This document shows, piece by piece, positions 24,466 through 31,798 of a stretch of DNA of 40,069 nt (position 1 is its first letter; the number at the start of each line of letters is the position of its first letter). Both the position numbers and the translations under genes were made by a program. Location: positions 1 to 40,069 of the forward strand of contig DTTX01000008.1 of the NCBI GenBank assembly GCA_012964435.1. Reading direction: 5' to 3'. This stretch comes from Mesonia sp. (GTDB taxonomy: Bacteria > Bacteroidota > Bacteroidia > Flavobacteriales > Flavobacteriaceae). The notes beneath the pieces were generated by a model. That model saw only the letters and a list, made by a program, of their open reading frames with translations. It was not told the DNA's origin and did not search any database.

Positions 24466-26061
24466 CTAAAACTTAAAACTAAAACCTGTATAAACCCCAA
24501 AATAGTAGGGTTTAAAATCGTTGATATTGTTATTATAGGTATTGAGCTGATACTTAAATGTAGGCTCTAAATTTAAATCGAATTTTTTGCTAAGCTGGTA
24601 ACCTAAGCCTAGTCCAATGTTTGTGGTAAAGCTCACCTTGTTAAGGTTATTAGCTTCACCCAAAGATAAATGTCCGTTTTGAGAATCTATATAAATATCG
24701 TTATCATCTAAAAATAAAGTACTCGCGCCGCCAATCACATTAATGCCAAAACGTTTATTTAACAAAGCATATTCAACTTCTAACGGAACTTCTAAATAAC
24801 CTAATTGTTGATTAAGCACACCGTTAGTTTGAGGAACTTCAAAAGCTCTATTAAATTCGGGATTAGCAACATCAAAATTATTGGTCAAAGCATTCGAAAC
24901 TTCAATAATTTGAGTTTGAGAATTATTAGTTACTCCTTCTAATCGAATTGCATTAACATCTGCAGCATAAGCAATATTATTTACATTATAGCTCATATTT
25001 ACTTTGCTAATACCGGAACGTACTTTTAGTTTTTCTGAAATGGTATAGGCAAAATTAACTCCGTAAGCCATTGTAATATCGCTGTCGGTGCTGTTACTTG
25101 CTAAGGATTGATCTATACTATTACCTCCATTTAAGCTTCCGTAATAGATCGGTGAAACGTTAGGTTTAATTAGCCATTTAGAAAGTTCTGGCTCATTTTC
25201 ATCTTCATCTTCATTATTTTCTTCTTTTTCTTCTTCTATTTCTTTCGCAACTTCAACTAAAGATTTGGTCTTTTCGTCTTCATTTTGTTGCGCTAAAAGC
25301 GTTTCATTAGCTGTCTTATTTTCATTATTCGACAAAGTGTCTTTAGTAACAGAAGTGCTTTCAGCTAAGCTATTTTCTAAATCACTATTCGTTGAATTGT
25401 TTATTGCTGAAGAATTCTCTATTGAATTCTTTCTATTTACCGAATTTTTAGATTCGTTATTTTCTTGATATGCTAAGGATGAATTCTTATTAAGCTTTGT
25501 TTTATTTTCTGCGGAAGAAGTATTAGAGTTAATCTTTTTGCTAGAGGTTGAAGCAATTCCCCTATTATTTATAGAGGAATTTTCTTCAACTGAAGAAGTA
25601 TTTTTTACAACACGATTTGAATTAGCCTTTAAACTTGAGTTGTTTGTGTTTGTTACGTCTTGTAAATTACTCTTCTCAGGGTTTGGGGTTTGGGTGTTTG
25701 CTTTATTGTTTTTATTATCTTCAGAGGTCGCGATATTATTAATTGGGTTGCTTTTCTTCTGAAGATCATTATTTGTAAAAGGTTGCTCTTGGCTTCTTAG
25801 CTCGGGTTTAATGATTTCTTCTTGATCGGTATTAACAACTTTAGGATTGCTATTGTTTATAAAAAAGTTTCCAATAAATATAGCGGCAATTAATATTGCT
25901 GCTACACCACCAAGGCTATACCACCAAATAGGGACAACTCTTTTCTTTTTCTTCTCTTGTAATTGGTCTGCAATATTATTCCAGACATGATTATCAGGAG
26001 AAACTTCAAAATCTTTAAATTTCTCCTGAAATAATCGGTCTATGTTCTTTTTCTCTTTCAT
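24466..26061 (-). CDS. one-piece anti-sigma/outer-membrane beta-barrel protein
   Basis: The 531 residues appear to cross the whole envelope. Residues 1-42 are a cytoplasmic helical region (DRLFQEKFKDFEVSPDNHVWNNI) of the type that binds ECF sigma factors. A TM helix covers about 43-68 (VVPIWWYSLGGVAAILIAAIF). A long Asn/Ser/Lys/Glu-rich disordered segment spans about 70-295 and ends in an acidic run (KEIEEEKEENNEDEDENE). From about 298 to the end is a PorT-like beta-barrel (WLIKPNVSPIYYGSL …, YLEVPLEVEYALLNKRFGINVIGG …, GVYTGFSFKF), ending in phenylalanine. The start overlaps the sigma factor stop (ATGA). The role as anti-sigma factor is inference from layout. Confidence 0.8.
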   Translation of the reverse strand: MKEKKNIDRLFQEKFKDFEVSPDNHVWNNIADQLQEKKKKRVVPIWWYSLGGVAAILIAAIFIGNFFINNSNPKVVNTDQEEIIKPELRSQEQPFTNNDLQKKSNPINNIATSEDNKNNKANTQTPNPEKSNLQDVTNTNNSSLKANSNRVVKNTSSVEENSSINNRGIASTSSKKINSNTSSAENKTKLNKNSSLAYQENNESKNSVNRKNSIENSSAINNSTNSDLENSLAESTSVTKDTLSNNENKTANETLLAQQNEDEKTKSLVEVAKEIEEEKEENNEDEDENEPELSKWLIKPNVSPIYYGSLNGGNSIDQSLASNSTDSDITMAYGVNFAYTISEKLKVRSGISKVNMSYNVNNIAYAADVNAIRLEGVTNNSQTQIIEVSNALTNNFDVANPEFNRAFEVPQTNGVLNQQLGYLEVPLEVEYALLNKRFGINVIGGASTLFLDDNDIYIDSQNGHLSLGEANNLNKVSFTTNIGLGLGYQLSKKFDLNLEPTFKYQLNTYNNNINDFKPYYFGVYTGFSFKF

Positions 26062-26603
26062 TGTGCCGAGCTTGCATTATTATTGTCGGTATGCTCTTCT
26101 ACCTTAGTTTTCAAAATCTTTCTTGCTCTTGCCAAATTAGACTTTGAAGTGCCTACAGAAATATTCATCATTTCTGCTATTTCTTTATGCGAAAAACCAT
26201 CTAAAGCATAAAGGTTAAAAACCATTCGGTACCTGTCTGGTAATTCTTGAATAATCTGAAGCAGAAAAGGAAGTGATAACTCTTCATCATTAATTTCTAC
26301 TTCTGGTTCTTTTAAAGCTTCTTCATCTACAATTTGAAAAACTTCTTGTTTTCTATAGCGTTGTAAAGCTGTGTTAATCACAATACGCTTCATCCAGCCT
26401 TCAAAAGAACCTTTGTTTTTGTATTGAGTTATTTTATTTAAGATCGTTAAAAATGCATCTTGTAGATTGTCTTCTGCCTCTTGGTAATTTCGAGAATATT
26501 TAAGACTTACCGCAAAAAGTTTATTAGCATATAGCTTATACAACTGTTCTTGCGATTTTAAATCTTGCTTTTTACATTTTTGTATGATCTGTTCAATGCT
26601 CAA
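26058..26603 (-). CDS. ECF-type RNA polymerase sigma factor
   Basis: This sigma-70 family group 4 regulator has 181 residues. Region 2 runs about 15-80 (LYKLYANKLFAVSLKYSRNYQEAEDNLQDAFL … FEGWMKRIVINTALQRYRK). A variable acidic linker follows, then region 4 (about 115-170) with the helix-turn-helix ALDGFSHKEIAEMMNISVGTSKSNLARARK. It has no signal-receiving extension. It overlaps the putative anti-sigma gene by 4 bases and starts 6 bases after the lipoprotein stop, so the three form one operon. It most likely recognises the motif at 27071-27098, upstream of its own operon. Confidence 0.93.
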   Translation of the reverse strand: MSIEQIIQKCKKQDLKSQEQLYKLYANKLFAVSLKYSRNYQEAEDNLQDAFLTILNKITQYKNKGSFEGWMKRIVINTALQRYRKQEVFQIVDEEALKEPEVEINDEELSLPFLLQIIQELPDRYRMVFNLYALDGFSHKEIAEMMNISVGTSKSNLARARKILKTKVEEHTDNNNASSAQ

Positions 26604-26609
26604 CTTATA

Positions 26610-27032
26610 TTATTCTGTTCTAACTGGAACTTCTTTGGTTAAATAAATATATTCTCCTTCTTCATCTACACCTTGCCAGAATTTAAAAATATAATAATCT
26701 TCTCTAATAACTTCGAAAGGAAGTGTTTGAGTGACTAATTCATCTTCTAATTCTAAACATTCAGTATCGCCATTAATTACAACACTATTTACAACACCAA
26801 TAATTCTCTCGTTAACACCTTGGTTATAATCAAATCCTTCAAAAAAATGACAATCAGTAGGTCTTTCGTAGGTTACCTCAAAATCGTAAGTCTGACCAAA
26901 ATCTAAAGTATCTGGGATAACTACCGAATCTACAGGAACCAATTCATAATTTACATATAAATTATCACTATCATCTACGCTACAGCTCGCTAATAACAAT
27001 GCTGAAATAGCAAATAAAATAAATCTTTTCAT
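26610..27032 (-). CDS. lipoprotein leading the ECF sigma operon
   Basis: From the ATG at 27032 this is a 140-residue protein with a lipoprotein signal peptide and lipobox (KRFILFAISALLLASC, Cys17). An acidic stretch follows (SVDDSDN), typical of surface-exported Bacteroidota lipoproteins. The rest is beta-rich (VVIPDTLDFGQTYDFEVTYERP …), with two further cysteines that could form a disulphide. A longer frame from 27065 is rejected because that ATG lies only a few bases after the -10 motif and would not be transcribed. No family recognised. It may sense or report envelope state to the sigma/anti-sigma pair. Confidence 0.85.
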   Translation of the reverse strand: MKRFILFAISALLLASCSVDDSDNLYVNYELVPVDSVVIPDTLDFGQTYDFEVTYERPTDCHFFEGFDYNQGVNERIIGVVNSVVINGDTECLELEDELVTQTLPFEVIREDYYIFKFWQGVDEEGEYIYLTKEVPVRTE

Positions 27033-27070
27033 TTGTTGAAATTTAGGGTTTTTTAGGGTCTTCATTTTGA

Positions 27071-27098
27071 AGATGCTTAAAATGCTTAATGGTTGCGT
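27071..27098 (-). promoter_or_regulatory. ECF-type promoter of the lipoprotein–sigma–anti-sigma operon
   Basis: On the minus strand: ACGCAACC (27091-27098), 13 bases, AGCATCT (27071-27077). The AAC and TCT cores are the usual -35 and -10 features of ECF promoters, about 18 bases apart here. An identical pair with identical spacing occurs at 28253-28280 on the plus strand. It predicts autoregulation and a leader of about 30 nt. Confidence 0.65.
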
Positions 27099-27105
27099 CT
27101 AAAGC

Positions 27106-27132
27106 AAAAAAAATCCTGCATTGCAGGATTTT
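27106..27132 (-). terminator. recA terminator
   Basis: AAAATCCTGCA (27110-27120) / TGCAGGATTTT (27122-27132) with a T-run on the minus strand (A-tract from 27106). It separates recA from the sigma operon. Confidence 0.8.
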
Positions 27133-27159
27133 ATAATTTTATCTTAGATTAGAAATTGC

Positions 27160-28173
27160 TTAAGATTTTGCAATTTTAATTGCTTCTGTAATCTTAGTTT
27201 CAAGTTCTTCCATTAATTCAGGATTATCACGAAGTAGGGTTTTAACAGCATCACGACCTTGACCTAATTTGGTGTCTTCATAACTAAACCAAGAACCACT
27301 TTTCTTTACAATTTCGTAGTCAACACCAATATCAATAATTTCTCCTACTTTAGAAACTCCTTCACCGTACATAATGTCGAATTCAGCCATCTTAAATGGT
27401 GGCGCAACTTTGTTCTTCACCACTTTTACACGAGTCTTGTTACCCATAACGTCACTATTGCTGTTCTTAATCTGAGTAGATCTTCTAATATCTAATCGAA
27501 CAGAAGCATAGAACTTAAGCGCGTTACCACCGGTTGTAGTTTCTGGGTTACCGAACATCACTCCAATTTTTTCACGTAATTGGTTAATGAAAATTACCGT
27601 ACAATTAGTTTTACTTATCGATGAGGTTAATTTTCTTAAAGCTTGAGACATTAAACGAGCATGAAGCCCCATTTTAGAGTCTCCCATTTCTCCTTCGATC
27701 TCACTTTTTGGAGTTAATGCAGCTACAGAATCGACCACAATAATATCGATCGCTCCAGATCTAATTAAGTTATCGGCAATCTCTAAGGCTTGCTCACCAT
27801 GATCGGGTTGCGAGATAATTAAATTTTCTATATCTACACCTAGCTTTTCAGCATAAAAACGGTCAAAAGCATGTTCTGCATCAATAAATGCAGCAATACC
27901 TCCGGCTTTTTGAGCTTCAGCGATTGCGTGTAAAGTAAGTGTGGTTTTACCAGAAGATTCTGGACCATAAATCTCAATTACTCTACCTCTTGGATAACCG
28001 CCTACGCCTAACGCTAAATCTAAGCCTAAAGATCCAGACGGGATCGCATCTACATCTTGTACCGCTTGGTCACTCATTTTCATGACTGTACCTTTACCGT
28101 AAGTTTTATCTAATTTATCTAGCGTTAGTTTTAACGCCTTTAATTTTGCATCTTTCTCGTTGTCTTTACTCAT
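27160..28173 (-). CDS. recA: recombinase RecA
   Basis: RecA forms filaments on single-stranded DNA, drives strand exchange, and triggers LexA-type self-cleavage where present. The 337 residues include Walker [10 protein letters not shown] (70-78), the catalytic Glu in [10 protein letters not shown], Walker [11 protein letters not shown], loop L1 [23 protein letters not shown], and loop L2 [25 protein letters not shown]. The C-terminal tail is short and less acidic than in E. coli. It ends in its own terminator, so it is transcriptionally separate from the sigma operon downstream. No clear promoter motif was found in the 80 bases before it. Confidence 0.98.
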   Translation of the reverse strand: MSKDNEKDAKLKALKLTLDKLDKTYGKGTVMKMSDQAVQDVDAIPSGSLGLDLALGVGGYPRGRVIEIYGPESSGKTTLTLHAIAEAQKAGGIAAFIDAEHAFDRFYAEKLGVDIENLIISQPDHGEQALEIADNLIRSGAIDIIVVDSVAALTPKSEIEGEMGDSKMGLHARLMSQALRKLTSSISKTNCTVIFINQLREKIGVMFGNPETTTGGNALKFYASVRLDIRRSTQIKNSNSDVMGNKTRVKVVKNKVAPPFKMAEFDIMYGEGVSKVGEIIDIGVDYEIVKKSGSWFSYEDTKLGQGRDAVKTLLRDNPELMEELETKITEAIKIAKS

Positions 28174-28252
28174 AATCTTAATTAAAAAGGCTTTCTAAAT
28201 TTCTTTTGAAGAACTGCTAAAATACTATAAGTTTTTATCATATCAATTGGAG

Positions 28253-28280
28253 ACGCAACCTTTTTTATTTTTTAGCATCT
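28253..28280 (+). promoter_or_regulatory. second ECF-type promoter, in the recA–trhO gap
   Basis: ACGCAACC (28253-28260), 13 bases of T-rich sequence, AGCATCT (28274-28280). It matches the motif before the sigma operon (27071-27098) in both boxes and in spacing, while the spacer sequences differ. It faces away from recA into a stretch with no conventional gene. Confidence 0.65.
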
Positions 28281-28304
28281 ATTAAAAAAGCAGGAGAACA
28301 AATT

Positions 28305-28397
28305 ATGAGATTTCTCAAAAGAAAAATTATTTTGAATTTCATGAGCTGCGCAATTACAGTGAGTTATGCCTGTGATTGCAAGGTTGATGGCGGCTAG
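28305..28397 (+). CDS. possible 30-residue micropeptide
   Basis: An ATG at 28305 is preceded by AGGAG (28292-28296) at 8-base spacing, a real Shine-Dalgarno sequence, which is unusual in this genome. The peptide is MRFLKRKIILNF, then a hydrophobic stretch with three cysteines (MSCAITVSYACDC) and KVDGG before TAG. The basic N-terminus and hydrophobic core could be a membrane or exported peptide. H1 of the candidate RNA lies inside the frame, so coding may be secondary or absent. Confidence 0.3.
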   Translation: MRFLKRKIILNFMSCAITVSYACDCKVDGG

Positions 28398-28456
28398 CGT
28401 TATTAATAATTTTGATGTAAAAGTTAAAGAAAATTAATAACGAATTAGCCATTCGA

Positions 28457-28492
28457 AAAAATGCCCGAAAAGAATAAATTTCGGGCATTTTT
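28457..28492 (+). terminator. terminator of the recA–trhO intergenic transcript
   Basis: AAATGCCCGAAA pairs with TTTCGGGCATTT and is followed by a T7 run. No annotated protein gene precedes it on this strand, which is the main evidence for a transcript here. Confidence 0.85.
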
Positions 28493-28507
28493 TTATTTAT
28501 AATGTTT

Positions 28508-28515
28508 TACCTTTG
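28508..28515 (+). promoter_or_regulatory. -7 element of trhO
   Basis: TACCTTTG is an exact TAnnTTTG, 37 bases before the ATG at 28553. There is no clear -33 TTG. Confidence 0.45.
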
Positions 28516-28552
28516 CACCTTAACTTTTGTTTAACTTATAAATTAGTATAGC

Positions 28553-29584
28553 ATGCAACTGTACAACAAATTAAGTGCAAAAGAAAGAGAAGCTCTTTTA
28601 GAAGAAGCGGGAGAAGACAGGTTAACCATCTCTTTCTATCAATACGCCAAAATTGGAAATCCTGAACTTTTTAGAAATCATTTATTTATAGCTTGGGACG
28701 AGCTAGAAGTGTTAGGAAGAATTTATGTTGCTCACGAAGGCATCAATGCTCAACTTTCTGTGCCGGCAAAAAAATTCAACGTTTTTAAAGAATTTTTAGA
28801 CGGAATTTATTTCTTGAAAGATATTCGCTTAAATATTGCGATAGAGCAAGATCTAAAATCGTTCTTAAAGCTAAAAGTAAAAGTAAGATCTAAAATTTTG
28901 GCCGATGGTTTAAATGATGCCACCTTCGATGTTACCAAAAAAGGAGAACATGTAAGTGCTGAAAAATTTAATCAGTTAATTAGTGATCCTAACACCATTT
29001 TGGTCGATATGCGTAACCACTATGAGAGCGAGATTGGTCATTTTCAAGGAGCAATTACTCCAGATGTAGATACTTTTAGAGATTCGTTAGATATTATTGA
29101 AGAAGATCTAAAAGAACACAAAGAAGATAAAAACTTAGTAATGTATTGTACCGGCGGAATTCGATGCGAAAAAGCCAGTGCATATTACAAGCATAAGGGC
29201 TTTAAAAATGTTTTTCAGTTAGAAGGAGGGATTATTGAATATACCCGACAAGTACGTGATAACGAGTTAGAAAATAAATTTATTGGGAAGAATTTCGTGT
29301 TCGATCATCGTCGTGCCGAAAAAATTTCAGAAGATGTGATCGCGCAATGTCATCAATGTGGTAAACCTTGCGATACGCATGTAAACTGTGAGAACGAAGC
29401 TTGCCATTTATTATTTATTCAATGTGAAGAATGCGCAGCTAAAATGGATAATTGTTGTTCAGATCATTGTAAAGAAGTAAACGCTTTACCTTACGAAGAG
29501 CAGAAAGCTTTGCGAAGAGGAAAGAAAAATAGTAATAAGATTTTCAAAAAAGGAAGATCGGAAGTATTAAAATTTAAAATTTAA
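28553..29584 (+). CDS. trhO: oxygen-dependent tRNA uridine(34) hydroxylase (rhodanese domain)
   Basis: TrhO hydroxylates U34 in tRNA to ho5U, a wobble modification. The 343 residues have an N-terminal acylphosphatase-like UPF0176 domain (FYQYAKIGNPELFRNHLF …, RIYVAHEGINAQLSVP). A rhodanese domain follows with catalytic C199 in MYCTGGIRCEKA. The Cys-rich C-terminal zinc-finger-like region (CHQCGKPCDTHVNCENEACH …) is characteristic of the longer family members. A three-TM protein gene follows after 7 bases. Confidence 0.94.
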   Translation: MQLYNKLSAKEREALLEEAGEDRLTISFYQYAKIGNPELFRNHLFIAWDELEVLGRIYVAHEGINAQLSVPAKKFNVFKEFLDGIYFLKDIRLNIAIEQDLKSFLKLKVKVRSKILADGLNDATFDVTKKGEHVSAEKFNQLISDPNTILVDMRNHYESEIGHFQGAITPDVDTFRDSLDIIEEDLKEHKEDKNLVMYCTGGIRCEKASAYYKHKGFKNVFQLEGGIIEYTRQVRDNELENKFIGKNFVFDHRRAEKISEDVIAQCHQCGKPCDTHVNCENEACHLLFIQCEECAAKMDNCCSDHCKEVNALPYEEQKALRRGKKNSNKIFKKGRSEVLKFKI

Positions 29585-29591
29585 TTAGCGC

Positions 29592-29939
29592 TTGATAACT
29601 TCAGCACAAATAACAGAAAGACAAAAAAGTAAAATAAGGCTACTCGCTTTTATGGTGGGTTGCTTTATTTTAGTTGTTTCTTTTTTTAATATGGCGGTTT
29701 GGTTTTATAAGTTTGATCATTTGGGTTCACTTATAGAAACTAAAAGAAGTTATCTTCATCATTTTCCATATTTTCTTAAAAACCCAAGTATAATTAATGC
29801 GATTGCTTTAACAGCATTTGTATTTGCGGTATTCTTTTTTAGACTTTCAGCAAAACAAGATGAGCTTCGCTTTTTAAGTATTTTAGGTATTATGGGAAAT
29901 TTAATTTTTATTGGCGCCAGCATTTATCTAATGCTGTAA
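29592..29939 (+). CDS. hypothetical three-TM membrane protein
   Basis: This 115-residue protein starts at TTG, 7 bases after the trhO stop. Hydrophobic helices are at about 16-38, 68-84 and 93-114, with a basic N-terminus (ERQKSKIRLLAF). No family recognised. It probably shares the trhO transcript; no terminator separates them. Confidence 0.7.
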   Translation: MITSAQITERQKSKIRLLAFMVGCFILVVSFFNMAVWFYKFDHLGSLIETKRSYLHHFPYFLKNPSIINAIALTAFVFAVFFFRLSAKQDELRFLSILGIMGNLIFIGASIYLML

Positions 29940-30123
29940 TAAGTTGCTCAAAATCAAATTCTATACTCCAAATTTATTGTTCTAAGGTTTATTAAGATTT
30001 TTTATCGATAAATCATTTTCATTTCTCCTCACAATAAATTGGTATATTTACCTTTTAAATAAGAATAGTAATTTATCAATACAAAAGTTTAACCGCTTTT
30101 AGTATTTCAATATATATAATTTT

Positions 30124-31302
30124 ATGGCGTGTGGAAGTTGCTCGACCGGTAAAGACGGTCAGCCAAAAGGATGTAAGAATAATGGTACTTGTGGTACCGA
30201 TAGCTGCAATAAATTAAGTGTTTTCGATTGGTTATCTAATATGTCGCTACCCGGTGGCGTAGAACCTTTTAACTACGTAGAAATTCGATTTAAAAACGGA
30301 AGAAAACACTTCTTTAAAAATACAGAAAATCTAACCTTAGCGATAGGCGATGTTGTTGCTACAGAAGCTTCTCCTGGTCACGATGTGGGCGTGGTCACTT
30401 TAACCGGTGAATTGGTAAAGGTCCAAATGAAGCGAAAAAAAGTTAAAAAAGACAGCGAAGAGGTTAAGAAAATTTACCGAAAAGCGAGTCAAAAAGATAT
30501 CGATGTTTGGCAATCGTGTCGTGAGCGCGAAGAACCAATGAAGGTGACGGCTCGTGAAATTGCGATCAAGCTGAATCTAAAAATGAAAATAAGCGATATC
30601 GAATTTCAAGGTGATGCTTCAAAAGCTACATTTTATTACACCGCAGAAGATCGAGTAGATTTTAGACAGCTTATTAAAGAGTTTGCTCGTGAGTTTAAAA
30701 CCAGGATCGAAATGCGCCAAATCGGGTTCCGTCAAGAGGCAGCACGATTAGGCGGTATTGGTTCTTGTGGTCGAGAACTATGTTGTTCAACTTGGTTAAC
30801 AGATTTTAGATCGGTAACCACTTCCGCAGCGAGATATCAGCAATTATCATTAAATCCGCAAAAATTGGCCGGGCAATGTGGTAAATTAAAATGCTGTTTA
30901 AATTATGAGTTGGATGCTTATTTAGATGCATTGAAAGAATTTCCGAGGCAAGATGTGAAGTTACAAACGCAAAAAGGAACTGCCGTTTGCCAGAAAATAG
31001 ATATTTTTAAAGGCAGCCTTTGGTATGCGTATGAAGGTGAGTGGATGAATTGGCATGAGCTTACTACGCAGCAGGTTCACGAAATTATTAAAGCTGCCAA
31101 GGCTAAAAAACCGGTTGCAAGTTTAGAAGAATTCTCTGCAGAATTGCAAAAAGAAGAAAGTGTAGATTTTGGTAATGTTGTGGGTCAAGATAGTCTAACA
31201 AGATTTGATAAGCCCAAAAAAGGAAACCAAAACAACAAGAAAAGAAGGCGAAAAAAAAGAAATCATAAACCAAGAGGTAAAAAGTCTAATAAAAATGCAT
31301 AA
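30124..31302 (+). CDS. ricT: RicT/PSP1 C-terminal-domain iron-sulfur regulatory protein
   Basis: This 392-residue protein is of the PSP1/RicT (YaaT) family, which in Firmicutes forms a Fe-S complex with RicA and RicF affecting RNA maturation. The N-terminus is Cys-rich (ACGSCSTGKDGQPKGCKNNGTCGTDSC). The PSP1 core carries FKNGRKHFFKN near residues 54-64 and the signature double cysteine motifs GSCGRELCCSTWL and GQCGKLKCCLNYELDAYL. A Lys/Arg-rich tail (about 360-392) follows. Its exact role in Bacteroidota is unknown. The gldH start lies inside its last codons (ATGCATAA), so the two are translationally coupled. The 184-bp gap before it shows no consensus promoter. Confidence 0.92.
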   Translation: MACGSCSTGKDGQPKGCKNNGTCGTDSCNKLSVFDWLSNMSLPGGVEPFNYVEIRFKNGRKHFFKNTENLTLAIGDVVATEASPGHDVGVVTLTGELVKVQMKRKKVKKDSEEVKKIYRKASQKDIDVWQSCREREEPMKVTAREIAIKLNLKMKISDIEFQGDASKATFYYTAEDRVDFRQLIKEFAREFKTRIEMRQIGFRQEAARLGGIGSCGRELCCSTWLTDFRSVTTSAARYQQLSLNPQKLAGQCGKLKCCLNYELDAYLDALKEFPRQDVKLQTQKGTAVCQKIDIFKGSLWYAYEGEWMNWHELTTQQVHEIIKAAKAKKPVASLEEFSAELQKEESVDFGNVVGQDSLTRFDKPKKGNQNNKKRRRKKRNHKPRGKKSNKNA

Positions 31303-31777
31303 ATCTCTGGTATATTCTTTGCTGGCGATAATTTGTCTAGTGTCTTGTGATACTAATCGGGAGTATGATGTTTACAGGTCATTGCCTGAAAATGGTTGGC
31401 ACAAAGACTCAATAATTAGTTTTAATGTAAAAGAAATAGATACTACTAATCGTTATAACTTATTTATTAACCTAAGAAATAACAGTAACTATAATTACAA
31501 CAATTTATATTTAATTACAGAAATGAATTTCCCTAACGGTAAAGTAATTTCAGATACATTAGAATACGAAATGGCTTATCCTAATGGAGATTGGATGGGT
31601 GTTGGGTTTGGAGAAATTAAAGAAAGCAAACTTTGGTATAAAGCCGGAGTTCAATTTCCCGAAAGTGGCACTTATCAAATTAACATCAGACAAGCGATGC
31701 GCAAAAATGGTAATGTAAACGGTATTCAAAATTTAGAAGGAATAACCGATGTTGGTTTTAGAATCGAAAAACCTTAA
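31295..31777 (+). CDS. gldH: gliding motility lipoprotein GldH
   Basis: GldH is an envelope lipoprotein required for gliding and chitin use in Flavobacterium. From the ATG at 31295 it has 160 residues, the usual size. The lipobox is SLLAIICLVSC. The mature part has the family pattern (DTNREYDVYRSLPENGWHKDSIISF, NLFINLRNNSNYNYNNLYLI, MAYPNGDWMGVGFGEIKES). A longer frame from 31205 lies inside ricT and would place residues before the signal peptide, so I reject it. It overlaps ricT by 8 bases and is followed by the PBP1A gene after 21 bases; ricT–gldH–pbp1A is one operon. Confidence 0.95.
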   Translation: MHKSLVYSLLAIICLVSCDTNREYDVYRSLPENGWHKDSIISFNVKEIDTTNRYNLFINLRNNSNYNYNNLYLITEMNFPNGKVISDTLEYEMAYPNGDWMGVGFGEIKESKLWYKAGVQFPESGTYQINIRQAMRKNGNVNGIQNLEGITDVGFRIEKP

Positions 31778-31798
31778 CCTCTCTAATAAAGATTAAAA

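Larger units (their letters stand above)
28287..28492 (+). ncRNA. candidate ECF-dependent structured small RNA (~205 nt)
   Basis: Downstream of the ECF-type promoter are three successive hairpins. H1: GCAATTACAG (28350-28359) with CTGTGATTGC (28370-28379), ten pairs with one G·U. H2: CGTTATTAAT (28398-28407) with ATTAATAACG (28433-28442), extendable by AATTTT/AAAATT pairing. H3 is a strong intrinsic terminator (28457-28492). Promoter, structure and terminator define a complete small transcription unit. It also contains a 30-codon ORF (28305-28397), so it may be an sRNA, a micropeptide mRNA, or both. The 5' end is estimated from the promoter. Confidence 0.5.
28174..28552. other. 379-bp gap between recA and trhO
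   Basis: This gap without a conventional gene holds, from left to right: about 80 A/T-rich bases upstream of recA, the second ECF-type promoter (28253-28280), the candidate structured RNA with its 30-codon ORF (28287-28492), and a TACCTTTG element (28508-28515) for trhO. Confidence 0.8.

Noticed and set aside
27033-27065. Earlier ATG for the ECF-operon lipoprotein
   Set aside because: It lies about 6 bases after the -10 motif, before the likely transcript start, and would put 11 residues ahead of the signal peptide.
31205-31294. Extended gldH frame
   Set aside because: It lies inside ricT, is only Lys-rich read-through, and would hide the lipoprotein signal peptide.
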